8,427 nt of DNA from Methanobrevibacter sp. GTDB lineage: Archaea > Methanobacteriota > Methanobacteria > Methanobacteriales > Methanobacteriaceae. The stretch lies in contig JAITOM010000031.1 of assembly GCA_031289975.1 (NCBI GenBank), forward strand, positions 1 through 8,427, given 5' to 3'. The notes under the pieces were generated by a model. It saw nothing but the letters and a program-made list of their open reading frames with translations, was not told the origin of the DNA and made no database searches. Positions 1 to 6,659 of this stretch are shown piece after piece. Each line of letters begins with the position of its first letter. Positions within the stretch are counted from its first letter, which is position 1. The translations under genes were made by a program, and so were the position numbers.

Positions 1-1586
1 CCATCAGGAATATAATCCTTAATTAACCTATTAACAAATGTTGTGTAGAAATTGTTATCTGCAAATATTTCTTTAGGATTGTTATCTACATGAATACCTC
101 CATCAAAAATCATCACACACCTTTTGCAATAGTTTGCAACAAAAGAAAGGTCATGACTTGTCATGATTATTGTTAATCCGCTTTCTTGTAAAACCTTAAG
201 CTTATCTCCAAGATTAGACTTTGATATAGGATCAAGTCCTTTAGTTGGTTCATCTAAAACTAAAACATCAGGTTTTTTTATTAACATCTTTATAATAGCT
301 ATTTTCTGCTGTTCACCACCACTACAATCGTAAGGGTTCTGACTTATCAAATGACTAACATTAAAAAATTCAATAAGATTAATTGTATCACTATTCAAAT
401 CTTTCTCATCATCTAATAAAAGTTCTTCTTTAACTGTTTCCTTTGAAAAATGTATTATAGGGTTTTGATAAAGGTAAGCTATTTTAATTCCTTTTTTCCT
501 TGAAATTTTTCCTTTCAATGGTTTTAATAAACCAGCTATCAACTGTAGAAATGTTGTTTTTCCAGTTCCATTTCCTCCAATTATACTTATAAATTCTCCT
601 GATTTTATTGATAAATAAATATCTTTTAAGAGTATGTATTCCTTAGTGTATGCAAAATAAATTCCTTTACTAACTATTAATTCTTCATTGTTAAAAAAAG
701 GATAAGTTCCATCCAATGCAGATTTTTCTTTTTTTGGGTAAGATTCTAATTTATCTATTTTATTCAATGCTTTTATTCCTTCCCGTATACTAATAGCTAT
801 TTTATCATCTTTAAGCTCATGATATTTTTCATGAAGTAAAAAAATTATTTTAGAGACATCAGGAAGATAATAATTGAATAGCTTATCATTCATTACTTTT
901 TCAATTATATCATGTGTTTGGTTACTGTATTTAATTATTCCATCCTCTAAAAACACTACTTTATCTACAAATGGAAAAATATTATCTGTTTTATGTTCGC
1001 TTATCATTATTGTGATGGAGAATTCTTCATTTAAACGTCTTAACATAGTTAAAAAGTCGTAAGAAGCTATTGGATCTAATTGAGAAGTTGGTTCATCAAG
1101 TAAGAGCAGTTTAGGTTTAAGAACAAGTAAGGAACATAGATTCACCAATTGTTTTTGACCTCCAGATAATTCATTCACATTTTTATATAGTAACTTATCA
1201 ATACCAAAAAATGCAGTCATTTCAGCCACTCTGTTTCTTATATCTTCGGTTTTCATTCCAATATTTTCAAGAGGAAAAGCTATTTCCTGGATAACTGTAT
1301 CTGTAACCAACTGATTATCTGGATTTTGGAAAAGAAAACCAATATCTGAAGCTGACTGCTTATCATCCAAATCCTTAATATTAACAGAATCAAATGTTAC
1401 CTCTCCATCACATTCACCATCATCCATTAATTCTTTCTTTACATTGGATAATAAAGTTGTTTTTCCAGACCCTGAAGGACCACAAAACAGTAAAAAATCG
1501 CCTTCCTCAACTTCAAGATTAATATTGGATAATATTTTTTTTTCTTGATATTTAAAACTAAAATCTTTAAACTTAACTAATGCCAA
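1..1586 (-). CDS. Fused double ATP-binding subunit of an ECF transporter (EcfA1-EcfA2 type), C-terminus beyond left edge
   Basis: This cytoplasmic ATPase powers an energy-coupling-factor uptake transporter. About 528 codons are visible, open at position 1. Two complete ABC domains lie in tandem. Domain 1 has Walker A GPSGSGKTT (residues 36-44), Q-loop Q87, signature LSGGQ (140-144), Walker B LLLLDEP (160-166) and switch H198. Domain 2 has GGNGTGKTT (337-345), Q374, CSGGE (421-425), VLVLDEP (441-447) and H478. Both sites look catalytically intact, joined by a linker of about 100 residues. The start is TTG at 1586: the frame is closed by TAA just upstream, no ATG or GTG lies between, and an AAGGAAG Shine-Dalgarno sits 7 nt before it. 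The first codons overlap the end of ecfT, implying translational coupling. YkoD-like fusions have this architecture. The substrate cannot be named because no S component is visible. Confidence 0.93.
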   Translation of the reverse strand, partial: MALVKFKDFSFKYQEKKILSNINLEVEEGDFLLFCGPSGSGKTTLLSNVKKELMDDGECDGEVTFDSVNIKDLDDKQSASDIGFLFQNPDNQLVTDTVIQEIAFPLENIGMKTEDIRNRVAEMTAFFGIDKLLYKNVNELSGGQKQLVNLCSLLVLKPKLLLLDEPTSQLDPIASYDFLTMLRRLNEEFSITIMISEHKTDNIFPFVDKVVFLEDGIIKYSNQTHDIIEKVMNDKLFNYYLPDVSKIIFLLHEKYHELKDDKIAISIREGIKALNKIDKLESYPKKEKSALDGTYPFFNNEELIVSKGIYFAYTKEYILLKDIYLSIKSGEFISIIGGNGTGKTTFLQLIAGLLKPLKGKISRKKGIKIAYLYQNPIIHFSKETVKEELLLDDEKDLNSDTINLIEFFNVSHLISQNPYDCSGGEQQKIAIIKMLIKKPDVLVLDEPTKGLDPISKSNLGDKLKVLQESGLTIIMTSHDLSFVANYCKRCVMIFDGGIHVDNNPKEIFADNNFYTTFVNRLIKDYIPD

Positions 1587-2440
1587 ATCAACACTTCCTT
1601 AAATTCTAAGTAAATTAAAGGTAATAAAAGAAGCAAAAATGATAAATAAAAAATATTTAATGGCAATTGATTAAAAGAAAAATCAATGCTTGGATAAATA
1701 TTTATTCTACCTACACCATAAAATAAACCAATGATGGATAATATACTTGTTATGCTTATAAAAAATAGTAATATTTTATCATTTAGATTTATTTTATAAT
1801 ATAAATAGCTGGTTCTCTTTGAGGTATTGTATCCTCTTGCTTTCATAGATTTTGCAGTTATCATGGACTCTTCAAATGCCCATGATATCATAATAGTCAT
1901 AACATTCGCCACATTTTTTACTTTGTTAACAAAACCTTTTTTAGTCATGTTTTTATTTTCAAAATTATTTAATTTATTGATTTCTTCTATCCTATAGCTA
2001 AACAAAGGTATAAACCTTAAAGCCATGATCATAATCATTGCTATTGTCGGAAATTTTTTTGAAAAAACATAAAGCATATCCTGATAAGAAATACTCTTAT
2101 TAAATGATGTGAAAACAAGTAAAACTAATATTAAGGATAATGCCATGATTATCCCATAAATTACTGATTCATAAGTAATGAAAAAATCATTCCAAAGATA
2201 TATTCTTGTTAAACCTTGCCTTGAAGTTAAAGGATTTATAATAGCTATTACACATCCCATCATTATAAATCCCTTAATAGTACTAATAAATTCCTTTTTA
2301 ATCCCTTGAAGTGATATGAGAACAAATATACAAATAAAAAAAGTGAGCATATAATAAGGATTAATAAATATAAATGCAAAAAGCATTAATATTAAATAAT
2401 ATATTATATATACAATAGGATGAATTTTAGTAAGTCTCAT
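1577..2440 (-). CDS. ECF transporter transmembrane subunit (EcfT/CbiQ family)
   Basis: EcfT is the membrane scaffold that couples the cytoplasmic ATPases to a substrate-binding S component. The 287-residue protein has hydrophobic spans near residues 7-43, 57-72, 93-112, 131-144, 224-243 and 261-280. Before the last spans lies a cytoplasmic stretch with SMKARGY (199-205), the Ala-Arg-Gly coupling-helix motif that touches the ATPase. The first such motif, usually after an RFxP segment, is only partly recognisable here (ALRFIPLF at about 140-147). I place the start at ATG 2440, preceded by GGAG 11 nt upstream. The frame extends to a TTG at 2485 but that has no Shine-Dalgarno. The gene ends inside the start region of the fused ATPase, so the two form an operon. 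An S component probably follows beyond the left edge. Confidence 0.88.
   Translation of the reverse strand: MRLTKIHPIVYIIYYLILMLFAFIFINPYYMLTFFICIFVLISLQGIKKEFISTIKGFIMMGCVIAIINPLTSRQGLTRIYLWNDFFITYESVIYGIIMALSLILVLLVFTSFNKSISYQDMLYVFSKKFPTIAMIMIMALRFIPLFSYRIEEINKLNNFENKNMTKKGFVNKVKNVANVMTIMISWAFEESMITAKSMKARGYNTSKRTSYLYYKINLNDKILLFFISITSILSIIGLFYGVGRINIYPSIDFSFNQLPLNIFYLSFLLLLLPLIYLEFKEVLIWH
1594..1600 (-). promoter_or_regulatory. Shine-Dalgarno site that fixes the TTG start of the fused ECF ATPase
   Basis: The minus strand reads AAGGAAG, 7 nt before TTG 1586. It lies within the last codons of ecfT, so the ATPase site is exposed while ecfT is being translated. No other start codon in this frame lies between the upstream TAA and this TTG. 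Confidence 0.6.
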
Positions 2441-2538
2441 ATTTTTTTTAACTCCAAATGAATATAAGTTAATTAAAATGATCAATCTTTTAATGATATT
2501 TATTATAATATGAAGTGTTTTGCAAATTAATTCATTTT

Positions 2539-2549
2539 CTTATATAGTG
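2539..2549 (-). promoter_or_regulatory. Candidate archaeal TATA box for the ecfT-ecfA operon
   Basis: The minus strand reads CACTATATAAG here. TATA boxes in archaea lie about 25 nt before the transcription start, so a start near 2518 would give a leader of roughly 75-80 nt ahead of ATG 2440. A second, weaker A+T element (TATAATAAATA on the minus strand, about 2497-2510) could give a shorter leader. In DNA this A+T-rich, both are tentative. Confidence 0.4.
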
Positions 2550-2572
2550 TATGAAATAATGTTTGTAAGTAC

Positions 2573-2654
2573 AGAAAAAATAAAAAATTTTTTCTAACTT
2601 AAAACAATTTTTAAGTAAAGAAAATCAAAGATTTTCTAATTGAACAAGTTCAAT
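2573..2654. repeat. Array of four back-to-back perfect hairpins
   Basis: Four inverted repeats follow one another with 1-2 nt between them: AGAAAAAA/TTTTTTCT (2573-2580, 2588-2595), ACTTAAAA/TTTTAAGT (2597-2604, 2609-2616), AGAAAATC/GATTTTCT (2619-2626, 2630-2637) and ATTGAAC/GTTCAAT (2639-2645, 2648-2654). Stems are 7-8 bp without mismatch and loops are 7, 4, 3 and 2 nt. The array lies just upstream of the ecfT TATA box. Its function is unknown: it could be a structured transcript, protein-binding sites or chance A+T symmetry. Confidence 0.7.
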
Positions 2655-2676
2655 AATGAATTTTTTAAAAATATCT

Positions 2677-2760
2677 TTAAATTATCAATTTCATAAATAA
2701 AAATATAATATTATTTATTTTTAAAAATAAAATTTTTAAATTTATTAATTGATAATTTAA
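2677..2760. repeat. 14-bp perfect inverted repeat flanking an A+T palindrome
   Basis: TTAAATTATCAATT at 2677-2690 is the exact reverse complement of AATTGATAATTTAA at 2747-2760. The 56-base interior is almost pure A/T and contains the palindrome TTTATTTTTAAAAATAAA (2714-2731). The whole could fold as a cruciform or be a small decayed inverted-repeat element. No flanking target duplication was seen. Confidence 0.55.
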
Positions 2761-2849
2761 TAAAATATTAAAAAATATTATTGAAAATTAAGTAAATAAA
2801 ATTAAATGATTAATTACAAACTTTTTTTATTCCACTACAAATAAAAATT

Positions 2850-2877
2850 CTTATTAAATTAATCTTATTAAATTAAT
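2850..2877. repeat. Two-copy tandem 14-bp repeat upstream of hsdR
   Basis: CTTATTAAATTAAT occurs twice head to tail (2850-2863 and 2864-2877), ending about 8 bases before the presumed hsdR TATA box. The position, immediately upstream of a promoter, would suit a regulator or activator site, but no such protein is known from this window. Confidence 0.55.
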
Positions 2878-2884
2878 TAAATAC

Positions 2885-2894
2885 TTTTATAAAA
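2885..2894 (+). promoter_or_regulatory. Candidate archaeal TATA box for hsdR
   Basis: TTTATAAAA lies about 60 nt before ATG 2949. A start some 25 nt downstream would give a leader of around 30-35 nt. A weak Shine-Dalgarno-like TTTGGA occurs shortly before the ATG. Confidence 0.4.
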
Positions 2895-2998
2895 AAGATA
2901 TTACATAAACAATATTAATATTTAATTTAACTTATTTGGAATTTGGACATGATTTCAAAAACATCGGAAAAGGACTTTCAGAGTGAAATTATTATTTC

Positions 2999-3724
2999 AT
3001 GAATACTGGATATACAAAAAGGGTTTCAAAGAACTACTTAAAAGAATTGGCTTTAGATGTAGAATTAACCTTGAAATTCATCAAATCCACTCAGAAAGAG
3101 GAATGGAATAAATTTAAAGGAATTTATAAGGAAAGTTCAGATGAGAAATTTATAAAAATTCTTTTTAAAGAAATTGAGTTTAAAGGAACTATACATGTTT
3201 TAAGAAATGGATTTAAAGATGTTGGTCCTTACTTTAAACTTTTCTATCCTATGCCTAACAACAATAGAAACCCAGAACTTTTTAATAAATTTGAATCCAA
3301 CATATTCTCTGTAATTGATAAACTTGAATACGATGATGATAACAACAATCGTCTTGATTTAGCTATTTTTATAAATGGTTTACCGATATTAGCAATCGAA
3401 TTGAAAAACAACTTTTCACAAGGCATTGAAGAGGCTATTAAACAGTATAAGAGAGATAGAAACCCTAGAAATAGAACTTTAAAGAATTGTCTTGTTCATT
3501 TTGCTATGAGTGATGAGAAAATATACATGTCAACAAAATTAAACAATGATAAAACACGATTTTTACCATTTAATCGAGGAAGTGAAAATCCTGCAGTAAA
3601 AGACATTATAAAACTTCATACCTCTATAAAGATATCTTGCAAAAAAATAAGCTATCTAAACTTATTTCTCACTTCATATTTGAGGAAGAAAAAACAACTA
3701 TATTTCCTCGTTTCCATCAATTAG
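2999..3724 (+). CDS. HsdR fragment: N-terminal nuclease domain
   Basis: This open frame carries the HsdR N-terminal region with its PD-(D/E)xK nuclease. LDLAIF (D120) and AIELKN (E134, K136) supply the catalytic D...ExK residues, followed by the Q-box-like QYKRDR (149-154) of type I R subunits. Homology is convincing only to about residue 204 (NPAVKD). The remaining 37 residues, ending at 3724, are out-of-frame readthrough and should not be treated as protein homology. ATG 2999 is not the natural start, because the family's first residues are encoded upstream in another frame from 2949. Confidence 0.7.
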   Translation: MNTGYTKRVSKNYLKELALDVELTLKFIKSTQKEEWNKFKGIYKESSDEKFIKILFKEIEFKGTIHVLRNGFKDVGPYFKLFYPMPNNNRNPELFNKFESNIFSVIDKLEYDDDNNNRLDLAIFINGLPILAIELKNNFSQGIEEAIKQYKRDRNPRNRTLKNCLVHFAMSDEKIYMSTKLNNDKTRFLPFNRGSENPAVKDIIKLHTSIKISCKKISYLNLFLTSYLRKKKQLYFLVSIN

Positions 3725-5805
3725 AATGTGTAAACCAGCTACTCGATAATGTTTCAGTTGGAACCAACTATCTAATTCAACATAGTGCAGGTAGTGGAAA
3801 AACTAAAACAATAGCTTGGCTTGCTCATGGATTGTTAAATAAATTTGACAATGAAGATAGACGAGTTTATGATATGGTTATTGTTATTTCTGATAGAAAA
3901 GTTATAGATAAACAACTTCAAGATCAAATCAAATCAATTGAAAGAACCAAAGGTGTTGTTGAGGTAATTGATAAGAAATTTAAGCAGTTAGGTGAAGCAC
4001 TTAAATCTGGTTCTAATATAGTGGTGACAACACTTCAAAAGTTTCCTCATGTTTTAGAAGAGGCTATTCCCAATAGAAATTATGCTGTAATTATTGATGA
4101 ATCTCATTCATCACAAACTGGTTCATTTGCAAGAAGTATGAAAAAGATTTTATCTTTAAAAGATGAAACAGCAGAAAATAATAATATTAAAACAACAGAA
4201 AACATTGAAGAAGATCAATGGTTAGACATTGAAGATGAAATAATAAATGAACTTAGAGCAGTTAAAAATTTAGATAACCTTAGTTTCTTTGCTTTTACAG
4301 CAACTCCTAAAAATAAAACCTTGGAAATGTTTGGAGAGGAAGATGAAAATGGTGAGTTTCATCCATTCCATCGTTACACTATGAAACAAGCTATTGAAGA
4401 AGGATTCATCTTAGATGTTTTAAAAAATTACATAACATATTCAAGTTACTTTAAATTAGTTAAAACAATTGAAGATGATCCTAAATTTGATGAAGAAAAG
4501 GCAATGAAGGTTTTAAAAAGCTTTGTTGAAAAACATCCAGTTTCGATATCAGAAAAAACAAAAATAATTCTTAATCATTTCATGATCTCAACGATTCATA
4601 AAATTAACTCTCGAGGAAGAGGAATGTTAGTCACTAACTCAAGAAAATCAGCTGTTTTATATAAAAAAGAGTTTAATAGACAAATTAAAGAAAAACAACT
4701 CTCTATTAAAACATTAGTTGCATTTACAGGCACTATAAAACTTGATATGCAGGAGTACACAGAGGATTCAATGAATGAAATAGATGAATCAATAGTCCAT
4801 GCTTTTAAAAAAGACCCTTACAAAATTTTAATCGTTGCAAATAAATTTCAAACTGGTTTTGATGAGCCATTACTCCATACAATGTATGTTGATAAACTTT
4901 TAAGTGGAATAACTGCTGTTCAAACTTTAAGTAGAGTTAATAGAATCTATGATAACAAAAATGACACTCTTATACTTGATTTTGTAAATGATACTGAAAA
5001 AATTGAAAAAGCTTTTAAACCATACTACGAAACAACCTATCTTAAGCAAGCAACAGATTCTCATAAACTATACCATTTACAGGACAAAATAATGGACTAT
5101 TATCTCTTTAGTGAAGATGATATAGACCAATTCATTAAAGCATACTATAAAGGAGTAAACCAAGCGAAACTACATAATCTGTTCGCTGGTTCTCTTGAAG
5201 AATTTAAGAAACTACTTACTGATAAACAAATAGTTTTTAAAAAGGATTTAAGAAAATATCAGAGTATCTATTCCTTTTTATCCCAATTAATTCCTTTTGA
5301 GGATGTAAATCTGGAAAAATTGTTTATTTACAATAAATTTTTAAATAAAAAGCTTCCAACAATCAACAATCCTTTACCTTTCAATGTTCTTGAAGATGTT
5401 GACATGGATTCATATAAACTTATTAGAAAAGGAGAAGATTCAATAATTATTAATGGTGATGGTGAATTGAGTCCTATTTCTGATTCTGTTTCAACTTACT
5501 TACCTGAAGAATCTCACTTGTCTGAAATAATTAGAAGATTGAATGAGGCATTTGCTACAGACTTTTCAGATAACGATAAAGTTTTCATTAAACGAGTTAA
5601 GGATAATATGATGGCGAATAGAGAGTTGTCCATTAAAGTGGCTAACAATTCAAAAGAAAATGTTGAAGCTATTTTTGATAAATATTTGAATCAAGAATTA
5701 ATTCAGCTTCTAAAAAGCAATACTACTCTTTTTAAAAAGATTAATGAAAATGAAAAACTTGGCACTGTAAAATTAGCATGGATTTGCAAAATTGAAAACG
5801 GATGA
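3637..5805 (+). CDS. HsdR fragment: helicase/translocase motor and C-terminal region
   Basis: This 722-codon frame holds the two RecA-like lobes of the HsdR motor: Walker A AGSGKT (51-56), DESH Walker B box (154-157), TATP motif III (221-224), QTGFDEP (405-411) and QTLSRVNR motif VI (429-436), all intact. A helical C-terminal part follows. The first codon is TTG within the family sequence YLYKDILQKNKLS, whose coding continues upstream in this frame to about 3607, so TTG 3637 is not a genuine initiation site. The last 14 residues and the stop lie inside the inverted-repeat element starting at 5761, so the native C-terminal helices are missing or replaced. Confidence 0.78.
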   Translation: MQKNKLSKLISHFIFEEEKTTIFPRFHQLECVNQLLDNVSVGTNYLIQHSAGSGKTKTIAWLAHGLLNKFDNEDRRVYDMVIVISDRKVIDKQLQDQIKSIERTKGVVEVIDKKFKQLGEALKSGSNIVVTTLQKFPHVLEEAIPNRNYAVIIDESHSSQTGSFARSMKKILSLKDETAENNNIKTTENIEEDQWLDIEDEIINELRAVKNLDNLSFFAFTATPKNKTLEMFGEEDENGEFHPFHRYTMKQAIEEGFILDVLKNYITYSSYFKLVKTIEDDPKFDEEKAMKVLKSFVEKHPVSISEKTKIILNHFMISTIHKINSRGRGMLVTNSRKSAVLYKKEFNRQIKEKQLSIKTLVAFTGTIKLDMQEYTEDSMNEIDESIVHAFKKDPYKILIVANKFQTGFDEPLLHTMYVDKLLSGITAVQTLSRVNRIYDNKNDTLILDFVNDTEKIEKAFKPYYETTYLKQATDSHKLYHLQDKIMDYYLFSEDDIDQFIKAYYKGVNQAKLHNLFAGSLEEFKKLLTDKQIVFKKDLRKYQSIYSFLSQLIPFEDVNLEKLFIYNKFLNKKLPTINNPLPFNVLEDVDMDSYKLIRKGEDSIIINGDGELSPISDSVSTYLPEESHLSEIIRRLNEAFATDFSDNDKVFIKRVKDNMMANRELSIKVANNSKENVEAIFDKYLNQELIQLLKSNTTLFKKINENEKLGTVKLAWICKIENG

Positions 5806-5896
5806 TAAAAGTTTAATGACATGTACATGGCCTAAATGTTTTTATGCTAAAATCCAAATTCCAGATTGTGAGTTTCCATCCTCTTTTTACAGTGCC
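5761..5896. mobile_element. 136-bp inverted-repeat element (MITE-like or IS remnant)
   Basis: GGCACTGTAAAA at 5761-5772 is matched exactly by TTTTACAGTGCC at 5885-5896. Allowing mismatches the ends stay alike for about 32 bp (24 of 32 identical by my alignment, including ATGGA and CAnAAT). Terminal repeats of this length with a GGCACTG tip are typical of insertion sequences, and the lack of a coding frame inside points to a MITE or an internally deleted copy. The interior has a perfect palindrome CATGTACATG (5820-5829) and an inverted TTAGCAT pair (5773-5779, 5844-5850). No matching target duplication flanks it (left AAAAACTT, right ATATTTCT). It sits exactly between the convergent hsdR and ABC permease and supplies the last codons of hsdR. 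Confidence 0.65.
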
Positions 5897-5909
5897 ATAT
5901 TTCTTAATT

Positions 5910-6659
5910 TCATCTTGAAAAATTATCCTTTTTTAATTTCCAAATAATTATGCCTATCAAAAATACTGTCCATATAATTAACACTTCCCATGATATTTCA
6001 AAAAAAGTGTTATTAAGCCAATAGTTTGATAGAATATAGTATACTTGTGTACTTGGCAAATATTTGACAATGTTTTGAACATATAATGGGAAAGATTGAA
6101 TGTTAGTAAACACTCCTGAAAAAACCATTAGTAAAAACATTATTATTACTGATGTTTGTTGTGTTGATTTTATATTATTTAACAAACAACCTATAGTGAA
6201 TCCAAGTAACAAAATATTTATAGATGATAAAAACCAAACCAAACCAAACATTAAAAAATTATTGAATGAAGGCAATATCAAATTGAAACACAAATAAGCT
6301 ACAAAAATTGCTAATAGAGAACTTATAAAAGCTAATAATAAGTAAACTGCAATTTGTGCGAAAATTATATGATATAAATTCAATCCTTTTAAAATATAAG
6401 TTTGCCAAATTTTCTTCGAACGATTAATACTTACTACTACAGAAAGACTAGTTACACCAGTAGATAATAAAGTTAATAAAGCTAAAGATGGGATGTATAC
6501 ATCTACGAAGTGGAAATTCCCATAAATTATTGGATTTTTTGTAGTCGTGACCATTACACACAATAGCAATAATGGGAATATCATAGCAAAAAATATAGAC
6601 ATAGGAACTCTTAATGCAACTTTAAACTCTAAATAGAAAAATTGAAGTGCTTTATTCAT
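5910..6659 (-). CDS. ABC-2 type permease of the YcaO-linked exporter
   Basis: The 249-residue integral membrane protein shows about six hydrophobic spans (near 20-40, 53-75, 100-127, 133-158, 168-188 and 225-243). A short amphipathic N-terminus and a basic C-terminus (KLKKDNFSR) are typical of the ABC-2 exporter family. With the ATPase encoded just before it, it should form a plasma-membrane exporter. Beside a TOMM-type YcaO gene, the likely cargo is the modified peptide, or the pump gives self-protection as SagG-I do for streptolysin S; this is inferred from context. The start at ATG 6659 overlaps the ATPase stop in an ATGA junction and follows a perfect AAGGAGG (6667-6673) at 7 nt, implying coupled translation. 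A multidrug or lipid exporter is the main alternative. Confidence 0.85.
   Translation of the reverse strand: MNKALQFFYLEFKVALRVPMSIFFAMIFPLLLLCVMVTTTKNPIIYGNFHFVDVYIPSLALLTLLSTGVTSLSVVVSINRSKKIWQTYILKGLNLYHIIFAQIAVYLLLAFISSLLAIFVAYLCFNLILPSFNNFLMFGLVWFLSSINILLLGFTIGCLLNNIKSTQQTSVIIMFLLMVFSGVFTNIQSFPLYVQNIVKYLPSTQVYYILSNYWLNNTFFEISWEVLIIWTVFLIGIIIWKLKKDNFSR

Larger units (their letters stand above)
2441..2948. other. Divergent A+T-rich intergenic region between ecfT and hsdR
   Basis: About 500 bases contain no convincing protein or tRNA gene on either strand. They hold candidate TATA boxes for ecfT and hsdR, four consecutive hairpins (2573-2654), a 14-bp inverted repeat (2677-2690 with 2747-2760) enclosing an 18-bp palindrome (2714-2731), a short AATATT inverted pair (2764-2769 and 2774-2779), and a 14-bp tandem repeat (2850-2877). 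Composition is more extreme than in the neighbouring genes. Confidence 0.75.
2949..5805 (+). pseudogene. hsdR: Type I restriction enzyme R subunit (HsdR), interrupted by two frameshifts and with an altered C-terminus
   Basis: HsdR is the ATP-dependent translocase and endonuclease subunit of type I restriction-modification complexes. Together the frames give about 950 residues, close to the family's usual length of roughly 1000. The true start is ATG 2949: the frame opens with SEKDFQSEI, a typical HsdR N-terminus, then stops at TGA 3000-3002. The protein resumes in another frame (MNTGYTKR) from about 2990. A second shift falls at about 3602-3610, between SENPAVKD and YKTSYLYKDILQK. Both need the reading frame to move by -1, as single-base (or 4-base) losses would require. 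The last 14 codons come from the terminal repeat of a neighbouring element. No hsdM or hsdS adjoins. Either the gene is an orphan in decay or the shifts are sequence errors. Confidence 0.82.

Noticed and set aside
874..1062. Plus-strand 62-codon frame
   Set aside because: It is antisense to the first ABC domain of the fused ECF ATPase, whose motifs are unbroken, and it has no Shine-Dalgarno or recognisable domain.
2573..2654. CRISPR array or intrinsic terminators
   Set aside because: The hairpins do not repeat a common sequence at regular spacing with unique spacers, and they have no G+C-rich stem plus poly-T tract.
3244..3426. Minus-strand 60-codon frame
   Set aside because: It is antisense to the well-supported HsdR nuclease domain.
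3590..3640. Programmed -1 frameshift joining the two hsdR frames
   Set aside because: No X-XXY-YYZ slippery heptamer or following pseudoknot is evident, and the first break at about 2990 would need a second such site. Mutation or sequence error is simpler.
5806..5909. Bidirectional transcription terminator between the convergent genes
   Set aside because: Only short T runs (TTTTT at about 5838-5842 and 5884-5888) occur. The long terminal repeats fit a mobile element better, though a secondary terminator role is possible.
6100..6297. Plus-strand 65-codon frame
   Set aside because: It is the shadow of the ABC-2 permease, and no ribosome site or family signal was seen.
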